Notes: generated by a model from the letters alone, not told the origin. Numbered from the stretch's first letter, positions 26,233 through 34,551 are shown. The stretch: DNA of 64,000 nt from Candidatus Aminicenantota bacterium (GCA_017999365.1 JAGNLW010000004.1:1-64000), one strand, 5' to 3'. Made by a program: numbers and translations.

Positions 26233-26261
26233 TTGCCTTGGCCGCGGCTTTCTGGTAGAGT
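26233..26261 (+). promoter_or_regulatory. Promoter for the small basic protein
   Basis: TTGCCT (26233-26238) and TAGAGT (26256-26261) are separated by 17 bp, with the -10 extended by TGG. The leader to the ATG at 26318 is about 50 nt. The stretch 26158-26317 holds no other feature. Confidence 0.55.
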
Positions 26262-26317
26262 AACCGTCCTCGAGCCCCGGACGGCCGGGGCCCGGGACAC
26301 CCAGAAAGGAACGACCC

Positions 26318-26479
26318 ATGGCCGACGAGAAGAAAGACGCCAAGAAGCGCAAGAAGATGAACACCCTGTCCCCGGCCGAGATCGAGGCCAAGCTGGCCGA
26401 ATGCCGGGAGAAACAGGGCAACCTGACCTCCAAGTACGCCCGCCAGCTCCAGGCCCGCAAGAAGGCCCTGGCCGGCTGA
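26318..26479 (+). CDS. 53-residue basic protein of unknown function
   Basis: A very short gene with AGAAAGGA about 7 nt before its ATG and a consensus-like promoter. The protein starts with a Lys-rich tail (about 12 of the first 17 residues are charged) and continues as one or two amphipathic helices: LSPAEIEAKLAECREKQGN, then a basic end RQLQARKKALAG. Size, charge and position just before rpsO recall ribosomal protein L29 or a ribosome-associated factor, but the L29 pattern is not present, so I do not name it. Codon use matches its neighbours. Confidence 0.65.
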   Translation: MADEKKDAKKRKKMNTLSPAEIEAKLAECREKQGNLTSKYARQLQARKKALAG

Positions 26480-26525
26480 CCGCCCGGCCTCTCCCCTCTT
26501 TTCCGCCCGCAAACCGAAGACTGTA

Positions 26526-26554
26526 TTGTCATTCCGCCGCTTTTCTGTTAAAAT
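26526..26554 (+). promoter_or_regulatory. Promoter for rpsO-pnp
   Basis: TTGTCA (26526-26531) and TAAAAT (26549-26554) are separated by exactly 17 bp in an AT-rich island. The predicted leader is about 28 nt and contains AGGAG 8 nt before the GTG at 26588. Confidence 0.72.
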
Positions 26555-26587
26555 GGGCCGGAAAAAAACATCAGGAGAACAAAACGC

Positions 26588-26854
26588 GTGATTAGCAAGG
26601 AACACAAGACGAAGATCGTCAAGGAGAACCAGGCCCACCCGACGGATTCGGGCTCGCCCGAGGTCCAGGTGGCCCTGTTGACCGAGCGGATCAACCTGCT
26701 CGTCAAGCATTTCGGCGATCACAAGAAGGACTTCCATTCCCGGGCCGGCCTCATGAAGCTCGTCGGCCAGAGAAAGCGGCTCCTCGAGTACATCAAGAAG
26801 AACGATGTCGGCCGCTACGAAAAGCTCATCCAGAAGCTCGGCCTCCGCAAGTAG
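26588..26854 (+). CDS. rpsO: Small ribosomal subunit protein S15
   Basis: An 88-residue protein, the normal length. It shows the family core [20 protein letters not shown] and the later stretch [20 protein letters not shown], which bind the central domain of 16S rRNA. It starts with GTG behind AGGAG. The order rpsO then pnp, 24 bp apart, is conserved in many bacteria, where processing and S15 autoregulation act on the transcript. No S15-binding pseudoknot could be judged by eye. Confidence 0.97.
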   Translation: MISKEHKTKIVKENQAHPTDSGSPEVQVALLTERINLLVKHFGDHKKDFHSRAGLMKLVGQRKRLLEYIKKNDVGRYEKLIQKLGLRK

Positions 26855-26878
26855 GCCCGGCCTCCAAAGGAACCCCCC

Positions 26879-29071
26879 ATGTCCCACACTATCAGTCTAG
26901 AGATCAACAAGAGGACCCTCAGCGTCGAGATCGGCCGGGTCGCCAAGCAGGCCGACGGCTCGGCCGTCGTCCGCTACGGCGACACGATGATGCTGGTCAC
27001 GGCCACGTCCCGCAAGGAGCTCAAGGAGGGCAAGGACTTCCTGCCCCTCATCGTCGATTACCGCGAGAACACCTACGCGGCCGGCAAGATCCCCGGCGGC
27101 TTCTTCAAGCGCGAGGGCCGGCCCTCGGAGCGGGAGATCCTCATGGCCCGCCTGATCGACCGGCCCATCCGGCCGCTCTTCCCCGAGGGCTACTTCTACG
27201 ACACCCAGATCGTCGGCCTGCTCCTGTCGGCCGACCTCGAGAGCGAGCCCGACACGCTCGGCGTCATCGGCGCCTCCTGCGCCCTGTACTTCTCCGACAT
27301 CCCCTTCACGACGCCCCTCGGCGCCGTCAAGGTCGGCCTGGTCGACGGCGCCCTGGCCGTCAATCCGACCGACAAGGAGCTCGACCGCAGCCCCCTCAAC
27401 ATGACCGTCGTCAGCAACGAGGACGGCGTCATCATGATCGAGGCCGGCGCCCAGGAGATCGGCGAGGACCTCGTCCTCGAGGGCCTGGAGCTGGCCCACC
27501 GCGAGAACCAGCGCATCATCAAGGCCCAGAAGGACCTCTTCGCCCAGCTCGGCATCAAGAAGCGGGCCTTCACCGTCAAGCCCGTGGACGCCGAGAAGCT
27601 GGCCCGGGTCGAGCGCGAGCACGGCCCGGCCCTGCTCGAGGCCATGCAGGTCAAGGGCAAGAAGGCCAGCGAGGCCGCCCTGTTCGCGGTCCGCGAGGCC
27701 GCCCTGGCCGCCGTGCCCGAGGACAAGCCCGAGGACAAGCTCGAGCTCAAGGGGCTCTTCTCCAAGCTCGAGGAGAAGCTCTTCCGCGAGCTCGTCCTCA
27801 AGAGGAACCTGCGGACCGACGGACGCGGCTTCGACGACATCCGGCCCATCACGGCCGAGGTCGGCCTGCTGACCCGGACCCACGGCTCGGCCCTGTTCAC
27901 CCGCGGCGAGACCCAGGCCCTGGCCACCGTCACCCTGGGCACCTTCGAGGACGCCCAGCGGCTCGACAGCCTGGGCGAGGAATCGAAGAAGCGCTTCATG
28001 CTCCACTACAACTTCCCGTCCTTCTCGGTCGGCGAGGTCGGCTTCCTGAGGGCCCCCGGCCGCCGCGAGATCGGGCACGGCGCCCTGGCCGAGAAGTCCA
28101 TCCTGCCGGCCATCCCCGACATCGAGACCTTCCCCTACACGATCCGCATCGTCTCCGACATCCTGGAGAGCAACGGCTCCTCCTCCCAGGCCACCGTCTG
28201 CGGCGGCATCCTGGCCCTGATGGACGCCGGGGTCCCCCTCAAGATGATCGTGGCCGGCATCGCCATGGGCCTGGTCACCTCCGGGGACGGCCCGTACGCC
28301 ATCCTGACCGACATCGCCGGCCTGGAAGACCACTTCGGCGACATGGACTTCAAGATGGCCGGCACCGAGAAAGGCGTCACGGCCATCCAGCTCGACCTCA
28401 AGATCGCCTGCGTCACGCTGCCCATGCTCCGCGAGATCATGGCCAAGTCCAAGGCCGCCCGGCTCAAGGTCCTGGCCCGCATGAAGGAGACCATCGCCGC
28501 GCCGCGCCCGGACATATCGGTCTACGCGCCGCGCATCCTCATCCTCAACATCAATCCCGAGAAGGTCGGCGAGGTCATCGGCCCCGCCGGCAAGATCATC
28601 AAGAAGATCGTCAGCCAGACGGGGGCCAAGATCGACATCGAGGAGGACGGCAAGATCCTCATCGCCTCGACCGACATGTCGGCCGCCGAGGCGGCCAAGC
28701 AGATGATCCTCGACCTGACGGCCGAGGCCGAGCTCGGCCAGACCTACACCGGCAAGATCGTCCGGCTCGAGGAATACGGGGCCTTCGTCGAGATCATGCC
28801 CAACCTGGTCGGCCTCCTGCACATCTCCGAGGTCGCCCCCTACCGGATCGCCAGCATCCACGACGTCCTCCACCTGGGCGACACGGTGACGGTCAAGGTC
28901 GTCAGCATCGACCCGGCCGACAACAAGATCCGGCTGAGCAAGAAGGCCTGCGAGCCGGGCGGCGGCGAGAACCCCGAGTCGACGCCGCGCCCCGAGCCCC
29001 AGCGCCCGCCCCGGGACCACGGCCCGGACCGCCGGGGCGGCCGGGACCGCGGCGGACGCGGCCGGTATTGA
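26879..29071 (+). CDS. pnp: Polyribonucleotide nucleotidyltransferase
   Basis: A 730-residue enzyme that degrades RNA 3' to 5' by phosphorolysis. Two RNase PH domains (about 1-210 and 300-530) flank an alpha-helical linker. The second has the catalytic region GDMDFKMAGTEKGVTAIQLD. A KH domain follows (VIGPAGKIIKKI, near 560) and then an S1 domain (GKIVRLEEYGAFVEI, near 622). The last 35 residues are a Pro/Arg/Gly-rich tail, common at this end. It lies in the rpsO operon. Confidence 0.97.
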   Translation: MSHTISLEINKRTLSVEIGRVAKQADGSAVVRYGDTMMLVTATSRKELKEGKDFLPLIVDYRENTYAAGKIPGGFFKREGRPSEREILMARLIDRPIRPLFPEGYFYDTQIVGLLLSADLESEPDTLGVIGASCALYFSDIPFTTPLGAVKVGLVDGALAVNPTDKELDRSPLNMTVVSNEDGVIMIEAGAQEIGEDLVLEGLELAHRENQRIIKAQKDLFAQLGIKKRAFTVKPVDAEKLARVEREHGPALLEAMQVKGKKASEAALFAVREAALAAVPEDKPEDKLELKGLFSKLEEKLFRELVLKRNLRTDGRGFDDIRPITAEVGLLTRTHGSALFTRGETQALATVTLGTFEDAQRLDSLGEESKKRFMLHYNFPSFSVGEVGFLRAPGRREIGHGALAEKSILPAIPDIETFPYTIRIVSDILESNGSSSQATVCGGILALMDAGVPLKMIVAGIAMGLVTSGDGPYAILTDIAGLEDHFGDMDFKMAGTEKGVTAIQLDLKIACVTLPMLREIMAKSKAARLKVLARMKETIAAPRPDISVYAPRILILNINPEKVGEVIGPAGKIIKKIVSQTGAKIDIEEDGKILIASTDMSAAEAAKQMILDLTAEAELGQTYTGKIVRLEEYGAFVEIMPNLVGLLHISEVAPYRIASIHDVLHLGDTVTVKVVSIDPADNKIRLSKKACEPGGGENPESTPRPEPQRPPRDHGPDRRGGRDRGGRGRY

Positions 29072-29095
29072 TTTCCCCGGCCTTCGGCCTATAAT
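29068..29095 (+). promoter_or_regulatory. Promoter for the pseudopilin genes
   Basis: TTGATT (29068-29073) and TATAAT (29090-29095) are separated by 16 bp, overlapping the pnp stop codon. The predicted start is near 29102, just ahead of the strong hairpin at 29105-29127. Confidence 0.65.
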
Positions 29096-29104
29096 CCGGG
29101 AGGA

Positions 29105-29127
29105 GCCCCCGCGGCGGACGCGGGGGC
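29105..29127 (+). promoter_or_regulatory. Strong 5'-leader hairpin before the first pseudopilin
   Basis: A perfect 9-bp GC-only stem (GCCCCCGCG with CGCGGGGGC) closes a 5-nt loop. It would form at the very 5' end of the predicted transcript and partly overlaps the G-rich ribosome binding region before the GTG at 29139. It may protect the mRNA end or limit translation. It is not followed by a T-run, so it is not an intrinsic terminator. Confidence 0.55.
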
Positions 29128-29138
29128 GGGGAGCGAAC

Positions 29139-29624
29139 GTGCGCCATCGGAACGCCCGCGGCTTCACCCTGATCGAGATGATCATCACCCTCTCGATCGT
29201 CGCCGTCCTGGCCATGGCCGCCCTGCCCTTCGGCAAGATGGCCGTCAAGCGCGACAACGAGGTCCAGCTGGCCCGGTCCCTGCGGCAGATGCGCGAGGCC
29301 ATCGACGCCTGGAAGAAGCTGGCCGACGAGAAGAAATTCGAGTTCGACAAGGACACCGAGGGCTACCCGCCCACGCTCGAGGACCTGGTCAAGGGCGTCG
29401 AGGTCGAGGACAAGGACGCCAAGGGCCAGGGCTCGGGCCGCAAGCGGACCGTCCGTTTCCTCCGCCGCATCCCTATCGACCCCATGACCAACTCCTTCGA
29501 CTGGGGCCTGCGGTCCTACCAGGACGATCCCGACGACGACGTCTGGGGAGAGGAGAACGTCTACGATGTCTACACCAAAAGCCCGGCCAAGGCCCTCGAC
29601 GGGACCTTCTACAAGGACTGGTGA
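29139..29624 (+). CDS. Type II secretion/type IV pilus pseudopilin-like protein 1
   Basis: A 161-residue protein with a class III prepilin signal: a short basic leader ending RNARG, cleaved before FTLIEMIITLS, then a hydrophobic helix to about residue 28. Glu5 of the mature protein is present, as in major pseudopilins. The C-terminal half is soluble and ends with a DWGLRSYQDDPDDD segment resembling the PulG/GspG calcium-loop region. It is predicted to be part of a pseudopilus or pilus in the inner membrane. It starts with GTG and is followed by two more pilin-like genes. Confidence 0.85.
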   Translation: MRHRNARGFTLIEMIITLSIVAVLAMAALPFGKMAVKRDNEVQLARSLRQMREAIDAWKKLADEKKFEFDKDTEGYPPTLEDLVKGVEVEDKDAKGQGSGRKRTVRFLRRIPIDPMTNSFDWGLRSYQDDPDDDVWGEENVYDVYTKSPAKALDGTFYKDW

Positions 29625-30012
29625 GCGCGGCTTCACGCTCATCGAGCTCATCATCGTCCTGGGCATCATCGGCCTTCTCCTGGGCATCGCCCTGCCCAAC
29701 TACAAGGCCTCGACGGTCAAGGCCAAGGAAGCCGTGCTCAAGGAGAACCTGTTCATCCTGCGCAAGCTCATCGACCAGTACGCCATGGACAAGGGCAAGT
29801 ACCCGGCCGGGCTCCAGGCCCTGGTCCAGGACAGCTACCTCCGGGCCATCCCGGTCGACCCGATGACCAACCAGTCCACGACCTGGGTCGAGGTCCGCGA
29901 GCTCCCCTCCCCCGAGGACCCCATGTTCAACGAGGTCCCGGGGATCGTCGACGTCAAGTCCGGATCGGAAGGCAAGTCGCCCATCGATGGCTCACCGTAC
30001 AACACCTGGTGA
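29566..30012 (+). CDS. Type II secretion/type IV pilus pseudopilin-like protein 2
   Basis: A 148-residue protein whose prepilin signal is ERG|FTLIELIIVLGI, with Glu5. The only in-frame start is the ATG at 29566, inside the previous gene (59-nt overlap, different frame), with GGAG about 10 nt upstream. This gives a long 22-residue leader before the cleavage site. The body has the GspG-like PVDPMTNQ element, also seen in protein 1 (PIDPMTN). The two are likely paralogues. Confidence 0.85.
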   Translation: MSTPKARPRPSTGPSTRTGERGFTLIELIIVLGIIGLLLGIALPNYKASTVKAKEAVLKENLFILRKLIDQYAMDKGKYPAGLQALVQDSYLRAIPVDPMTNQSTTWVEVRELPSPEDPMFNEVPGIVDVKSGSEGKSPIDGSPYNTW

Positions 30013-30532
30013 CGGGCCGGCCGGCCGGCCTGGCTACGTCCTGATCATGCTGGCCATGGCCGTGCTCGTCATCAGCCTGGCCCTGCTCACCGCCCTGCCG
30101 GTCTGGCAGACCGAGGTCCAGCGCGAGAAGGAGGAGGAGCTCATCTTCCGCGGCGGGCAGTACGCCGAGGCCGTCCGCCTGTTCGTCCAGAAGAATCCCG
30201 GCAAGTTCCCGGCCAGCCTCAAGGAGCTCCTCGAGAAGAAATGCCTCCGGCGCCTCTACCGGGACCCGTTCAGCCCCGACGGCGAATGGAACGTCGTCCT
30301 GGCCTCGGGCCGGGTCCCCGGCGGCAAGGAAGCGGCCGCCGAGGTCCTCGTCGCCCCCGAACGGGTCCTCCCGGCCATCAAGAACCCGCAGATCCTGGGC
30401 GTCGTCAGCACTTCGACGAACAAGTCGGTCAAGATCTGGAACGACCAGGAGAGCCACGACAAGTGGCTGTTCTTCTATGGTTCGGACCCCAAGAAGCCTC
30501 CCAAGGTCCGGTATTACGGCGAGAAGGACTGA
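29987..30532 (+). CDS. Pilin-like protein 3 with atypical leader
   Basis: A 181-residue protein overlapping protein 2 by 26 nt. Its hydrophobic helix (about 17-38) starts after GRPG|YVLIMLAMAVLVI. The residue after the putative cleavage site is Tyr and the fifth position is Met, not the usual Glu, so it resembles a minor pseudopilin or a non-processed membrane-anchored homologue. The C-terminal part contains the family-like RLYRDPFSPDGEW element. It is co-expressed with the other two. Confidence 0.75.
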   Translation: MAHRTTPGDGPAGRPGYVLIMLAMAVLVISLALLTALPVWQTEVQREKEEELIFRGGQYAEAVRLFVQKNPGKFPASLKELLEKKCLRRLYRDPFSPDGEWNVVLASGRVPGGKEAAAEVLVAPERVLPAIKNPQILGVVSTSTNKSVKIWNDQESHDKWLFFYGSDPKKPPKVRYYGEKD

Positions 30533-30553
30533 GGCGCCCGGCGGGACCCGGCG

Positions 30554-31180
30554 TCAGCGGACGAGCGGCACGAAGCGCACGGGCAGGAGCTTGTCCCGCG
30601 CATAGCCGCTCCGGAGCCGGCGGACCCGCACGAGTTCCTGGAAGACGGTGCCGACCGGAAGGATCATGCGTCCCCCGACCGCGAGCTGGGCCTCGAGCGC
30701 GGCGGGGACCTCGGAGGCGGCCGCGGTGACTACGATGGCGTCGAACGGCGCCTCCTCCGGCCAGCCGTCCCAGCCGTTGCCGACCCGGTAACGGATGCGG
30801 CCGTAGCCGAGCTCGTCGAGGACGGCCCGGGCCCGCCGGGACAGGGACCCGAGGAGCTCGACCGTCCAGACCCCGCCGGCGATCTCGGCCAGCACGGCCG
30901 CCTGGTAACCCGATCCCGTGCCGATCTCGAGGACCCTCTCCCCGCCCTTCAGGCCCAAGGCCTCCGTCATATAGGCGACGATATAGGGTTGGGAGATGGT
31001 CTGGCCTTCGCCGATCGGCAGGGGCTCGTCGGCGTAGGCCCGGGAACGCAGGTCTTCCGGGACGAAATGATGGCGGGGGACCTTGGCCATGGCCGCCAGG
31101 ACGAGCGGGTCGCGGACGCCCCGGGCCCGGATCTGGGTCTCGACCATCAGCCGGCGCAGGCGCGCGAAGTCCTCGGCCAC
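30554..31180 (-). CDS. pcm: Protein-L-isoaspartate O-methyltransferase
   Basis: A 208-residue SAM-dependent enzyme that methylates L-isoaspartyl residues to start repair of damaged proteins. Family motifs are MVETQIRARGV near the start, PRHHFVPEDL, the substrate loop GEGQTISQPYIVAYM, and SAM motif I VLEIGTGSGYQAAVLA. The GTG at 31180 has GAGGAGG about 10 nt upstream. An ATG at 31147 would cut the conserved helix ahead of it. It lies 19 bp after proS and is probably in one operon with it. Confidence 0.93.
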   Translation of the reverse strand: MAEDFARLRRLMVETQIRARGVRDPLVLAAMAKVPRHHFVPEDLRSRAYADEPLPIGEGQTISQPYIVAYMTEALGLKGGERVLEIGTGSGYQAAVLAEIAGGVWTVELLGSLSRRARAVLDELGYGRIRYRVGNGWDGWPEEAPFDAIVVTAAASEVPAALEAQLAVGGRMILPVGTVFQELVRVRRLRSGYARDKLLPVRFVPLVR

Positions 31181-31199
31181 GGGCGGCCGCCCTCCTCGT

Positions 31200-32654
31200 T
31201 CAGTAGGATCGGGCGAAGTAGGCCAGCGCCTGTCCCGCGGCGCCGCAGGCGACGCAGGGGCGCTCCGTCCTCGCTTCGGCCTCGTCGAGCGGGATGACCC
31301 GGATCGTGGCCATGGTCTCGGCCTTGATCCGGGCTTCGCAGGCTTCGCCGCCGCACCAGGGCGCCCGGACGAAACCCCGCTCGTTCTCCAAAATGGCCTT
31401 GAAGGCCTCGTAATCGGCGGCGTCCCGGATGTTGGCCCGCAGGTAGGCCCGGGCCTGGCCAAGGAGCTCCGCCTGGATGGCGTCCAGCAGGGCCGGCACG
31501 CGCGCGGCCAGCGAGGCCAGCGGCGCGGTCTCCTTGGTCTTGAGATCGCGGCGGGCCAGGACGGCCTGGCCGGCCTTGACGTCGCGCGGCCCGATCTCGA
31601 TCCGCAGCGGCACCCCGCGCATCTCGTACTCGGCGAACTTCCAGCCCGGCGTGGCCTCCTCGCGGGCGTCGATCTCGACCCGCAGGCCGGCCGCGCGAAG
31701 GTCCCGGACGACGGCCTCGGCGGCCGGCAGGACGGTCTCCTTCCAGTTGCCGACGGAGATGGGCACGACCACGGCCTGGACGGGCGCGACGCGGGGCGGG
31801 AAGCGCAGGCCCGAGTCGTCGCCGTGGACCATGATCAGGGCCCCGATCGTCCGCGTCGTCATGCCCCAGGACGTCTGCCAGACGTACTGGAGGGTCTGGT
31901 TGCGGTCCTCGAACTTGATGTCGAAGGCCTTGGAAAAATGCTGGCCCAGGTTGTGCGAGGTGCCCATCTGCAGGGCCTTGCCGTCGGACATCAAAGCCTC
32001 GAGGGCGTAGGTCATGGAGGCGCCGGCGAACTTCTCGGACAGCGATTTGCGGCCGGCCAGCACGGGGATGGCCAGCTCCGACTCGCAGACGTCCCGGTAG
32101 AGGTCGAGGATGCGCAGCGTCTCGGCCTCGCCCTCCTCGGCCGTCTCGTGGCAGGTGTGGCCCTCCTGCCAGAGGAACTCCGTCGTCCGCAGGAACGGCC
32201 GGGTGACCTTCTCCCAGCGGACGATGTTGGCCCACTGGTTGACGAGGACGGGCAGGTCGCGCCAGGACTTGACCCACTTGGCGTACATGTGCCCGATGAT
32301 GGCCTCGGAGGTCGGCCGGACGGCCAGCCGCTCTTCGAGCTCTTCCTTGCCGCCGACCGTCACCCAGGCGACCTCGGGCGAGAAGCCCTCGACGTGCTCG
32401 GCCTCCTTCTTGAGGAAGCTCTCGGGGATGAACAGCGGGAAATAGGCGTTGACGTGGCCGGAGGCCTTGATCCGGCGGTCGAGGGCGTCCCGGACGTTCT
32501 CCCAGACCGCGTAGCCGTAGGGCCGGATGACCATCATGCCCTTCATCGGGGTGTAGTCGGCGAGCTCGGCCTTCTGGACGATCTCCTGGTACCATCGCGA
32601 GAAGTCCTCGCTCTTGGGCGTGATGCTCTTCACCTGCCGGTCCTGGTCGTTCAC
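31200..32654 (-). CDS. proS: Prolyl-tRNA synthetase, archaeal/eukaryote-like type
   Basis: A 484-residue class II synthetase of the short type without the bacterial INS editing domain. Motif 2 region (TRPFLRTTEFLWQEGHT) and motif 3 region (MVHGDDSGLRFPPRVAP) are clear. The C-terminal domain has a probable zinc site (WCGGEAC and PCVACG) and ends in Tyr, as is usual in this subtype. The start is GTG with AAGGAG a few bases upstream. This subtype is scattered among bacteria and suggests old transfer from archaea. Confidence 0.95.
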   Translation of the reverse strand: MNDQDRQVKSITPKSEDFSRWYQEIVQKAELADYTPMKGMMVIRPYGYAVWENVRDALDRRIKASGHVNAYFPLFIPESFLKKEAEHVEGFSPEVAWVTVGGKEELEERLAVRPTSEAIIGHMYAKWVKSWRDLPVLVNQWANIVRWEKVTRPFLRTTEFLWQEGHTCHETAEEGEAETLRILDLYRDVCESELAIPVLAGRKSLSEKFAGASMTYALEALMSDGKALQMGTSHNLGQHFSKAFDIKFEDRNQTLQYVWQTSWGMTTRTIGALIMVHGDDSGLRFPPRVAPVQAVVVPISVGNWKETVLPAAEAVVRDLRAAGLRVEIDAREEATPGWKFAEYEMRGVPLRIEIGPRDVKAGQAVLARRDLKTKETAPLASLAARVPALLDAIQAELLGQARAYLRANIRDAADYEAFKAILENERGFVRAPWCGGEACEARIKAETMATIRVIPLDEAEARTERPCVACGAAGQALAYFARSY

Positions 32655-32683
32655 GACATCTCCTTGTATTTGTGCGTTTTACG

Positions 32684-32712
32684 ATTCTAGCGGCGGCCGC
32701 GCGGATTGTCAA
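32684..32712 (-). promoter_or_regulatory. Promoter for proS-pcm
   Basis: On the minus strand, a perfect TTGACA (complement of 32707-32712) and TAGAAT (complement of 32684-32689) are separated by 17 bp. The leader is about 22 nt. This is among the strongest promoters in the window. Confidence 0.75.
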
Positions 32713-32810
32713 GAATATCCCCCGCCGGTTCATCCTTAGGGGTGATTGACCGGCCGCGGGACCCATGGGACATTGGACACGCCAATTTCAAAGGAAAAGG
32801 AACAGTCGAA

Positions 32811-33176
32811 ATGTTGAGCAGGACCGCGTGGGCATCCCGGCCCGTCCGGCACCGTCCGCCCGAACGGGGTTTCAAGCTCTCCCTGCCCATGACCGTCGAG
32901 GGCCCCGATCCGGACGGCGCGTTCTTCCACGAGGAGACGACCCTGGCCTTCATGAGCCACCAGGGCGCCCTTTTCCCGCTGCGCAATCCCGTCGCCCTGG
33001 GCTCCCGGCTGAAGCTGGCCATCGTCCTCCCCCCCAAGCTGGGCGAGGGCCGCAGCCTTCGTCTCGTCGTCAAGGGGACCATCGTCGACGTCGACCCGGT
33101 CGAGGGCGAGGACCGGGCCCCCCAAGTCGCCCTCCGTCTGGAATCCCGCTACCTCATCCAGGCGGACGCCGCGTGA
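32811..33176 (+). CDS. Degenerate PilZ-like protein 1
   Basis: A 121-residue protein from the ATG at 32811, preceded by AAAAGGAA. An upstream in-frame ATG at 32706 lies beyond the likely promoter and is less probable. The fold pattern (FKLSLPMTVEG, then FMSHQGALF, then GSRLKLAIVLPPKLG and LVVKGTIVDVDPVEG) matches the PilZ barrel of proteins 2 and 3. The c-di-GMP motifs RxxxR and (D/N)xSxxG are not intact (only a SHQG remnant), so binding is doubtful. It starts a run of three such genes. Confidence 0.7.
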   Translation: MLSRTAWASRPVRHRPPERGFKLSLPMTVEGPDPDGAFFHEETTLAFMSHQGALFPLRNPVALGSRLKLAIVLPPKLGEGRSLRLVVKGTIVDVDPVEGEDRAPQVALRLESRYLIQADAA

Positions 33177-33300
33177 GGGCGCCGGCCCCCGGCCGCGGCG
33201 GGCCGCCGCGCTTAGCCCCTGGGGGTGACTCCCGGAGGCCGAATTTGACCCCGCGATTCCCCGAAATGAGCGATGGAAGGGAGCGCCGGAGGCTGGGATA

Positions 33301-33699
33301 ATGCGCGACGAGATGGACATGGTCAAATCCCTCCAGGGCCCGCCCTCCCCGGCCGCGCCGCGGACAGGGAAGCGCGAGCGGTCCTTCGAGCTGTCCCTGC
33401 CGGCCCTGGTCAAGGGCCTCGACGCGGCCGGGCGGAAGTTCGAGGAGCGGACCTCCGTCTGCGGCATCAGCGCCCAGGAGGTCTCCCTCCGGCTCAAGGC
33501 CCGCCTGACCATCGACGCCCGGCTGACCCTCTTCCTCGACATCCCCCGCACCCTCATCCTCGAGAGCCCGCTGCGCCTGGTCCTGTCCGGGGCGGTCGTC
33601 TACGTCCGCTTCGAGGAGAAGAACGACCGCCAGCAGTTCGTGGTCGTCCGTCTCGACCGCGGCTTCCGCCTCCACCCGAACAGCCTGCCGCCGGCGTAG
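33301..33699 (+). CDS. Degenerate PilZ-like protein 2
   Basis: A 132-residue protein. It has GGAGG 8 nt before the ATG at 33301. The barrel pattern FELSLPALVKGLDAAGRKFEE, then GISAQEVSLRL, then DARLTLFLDIPRTL and LSGAVVYVRFEE parallels protein 3. RxxxR is reduced to KRERS and the (D/N)xSxxG motif reads GISAQE, so c-di-GMP binding is unlikely. The 124-bp gap before it holds no gene and no convincing promoter. Confidence 0.7.
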   Translation: MRDEMDMVKSLQGPPSPAAPRTGKRERSFELSLPALVKGLDAAGRKFEERTSVCGISAQEVSLRLKARLTIDARLTLFLDIPRTLILESPLRLVLSGAVVYVRFEEKNDRQQFVVVRLDRGFRLHPNSLPPA

Positions 33700-33746
33700 G
33701 GACGTCGGGCCGGGTCCCCCTCCTCACCCCCCCCTCACCCCCCGGC

Positions 33747-33775
33747 TTGACATGCCCGGCGGGATTGACTATGAT
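33747..33775 (+). promoter_or_regulatory. Near-consensus promoter for the LuxR-type regulator
   Basis: TTGACA (33747-33752) and TATGAT (33770-33775) are separated by 17 bp. The predicted start is near 33782, which rules out the ATG at 33752 and disfavours the ATG at 33788 as gene starts. Confidence 0.78.
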
Positions 33776-33838
33776 TCCGGCAACCCGATGGACAAACCCA
33801 ACCGATCATCCAAACCGCCCAAAGGGACCGAGGCCAGC

Positions 33839-34531
33839 ATGGAGAAAAAGAAAGCTCCCGTGACCGCCGGATCGCAGAAGATCACCCTGCTCGTCTTCTG
33901 CCCCTCCGACATCATCCTCGCCGGGATCCTCAGAGCCCTCGAGGCGGACCCCGACCTGGAGATCCTCAACATCGAGAAGAACACCATCGAGTCGTTCATC
34001 GACTCGATCAAGAAGCTCAAGCCCCAGGTCATCCTCTTCGCCCACATGGAGGCCCTGCCCAACCTGAGGGAGATCTGCAAGGCCATCCGCGAGATCTCCA
34101 AGACCCAGGGCCGGTCGGAGCTCCTTCTGCTCGGCAGCATCCCGGCCCACGAGGAGATCGTCAACCTCATCAACGCCGGGGCCCGGGGCTATTTCGACCT
34201 CAACGACGCCTCGACCCAGCTGCCCGAGGCCGTCCGCGGCATCCACAAGGGCGAGATCTGGCTGCCCCGCGACAAGATGTCGAGCATCATGGACCGCATC
34301 ATCTCGGTCGTCGGCCGCGACCTCAAGGAGAAGACGCTCGACCAGCTCACCCCGACCGAGTTCCAGGTCCTGCGCCTCATCGGCCAGGGCAAGAGCAACG
34401 ACGAGATCGCCGAGCTCATGTTCATCAGCAAGAACACCGTCCGCTCCCACATCAAGAGCATCTACGCCAAGCTCGACACGCACAGCCGGCTGCAGCTGGC
34501 GCTCTACGCCATCAACTCGGCCTTGTTCTAG
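33839..34531 (+). CDS. LuxR-family regulator with a degenerate receiver domain
   Basis: A 230-residue protein. Residues 14-135 fold like a response-regulator receiver, but the phospho-acceptor position is Ala68 (VILFAHM where VVLLD is usual), the early acidic pair is replaced by CPSD, and the conserved Lys is missing (GYFDLND). Residues 167-228 are a LuxR/GerE helix-turn-helix (TPTEFQVLRLIGQGKSNDEIA, then KNTVRSHIKSIYAKLDTHSR). It is thus probably a transcription factor controlled by something other than phosphorylation. I chose the ATG at 33839 from the promoter position. It sits between PilZ genes. Confidence 0.85.
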   Translation: MEKKKAPVTAGSQKITLLVFCPSDIILAGILRALEADPDLEILNIEKNTIESFIDSIKKLKPQVILFAHMEALPNLREICKAIREISKTQGRSELLLLGSIPAHEEIVNLINAGARGYFDLNDASTQLPEAVRGIHKGEIWLPRDKMSSIMDRIISVVGRDLKEKTLDQLTPTEFQVLRLIGQGKSNDEIAELMFISKNTVRSHIKSIYAKLDTHSRLQLALYAINSALF

Positions 34532-34551
34532 GGTCAGGAAACGAGGACGCC

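Noticed and set aside
26897-29356. 819-codon minus-strand frame over pnp
   Set aside because: pnp is unmistakable on the plus strand. The opposite frame has only repetitive acidic/Gly-rich composition.
33752-33838. Earlier starts (33752, 33788) of the LuxR-type regulator
   Set aside because: 33752 lies in the -35 box and 33788 within a few bases of the predicted transcript start.
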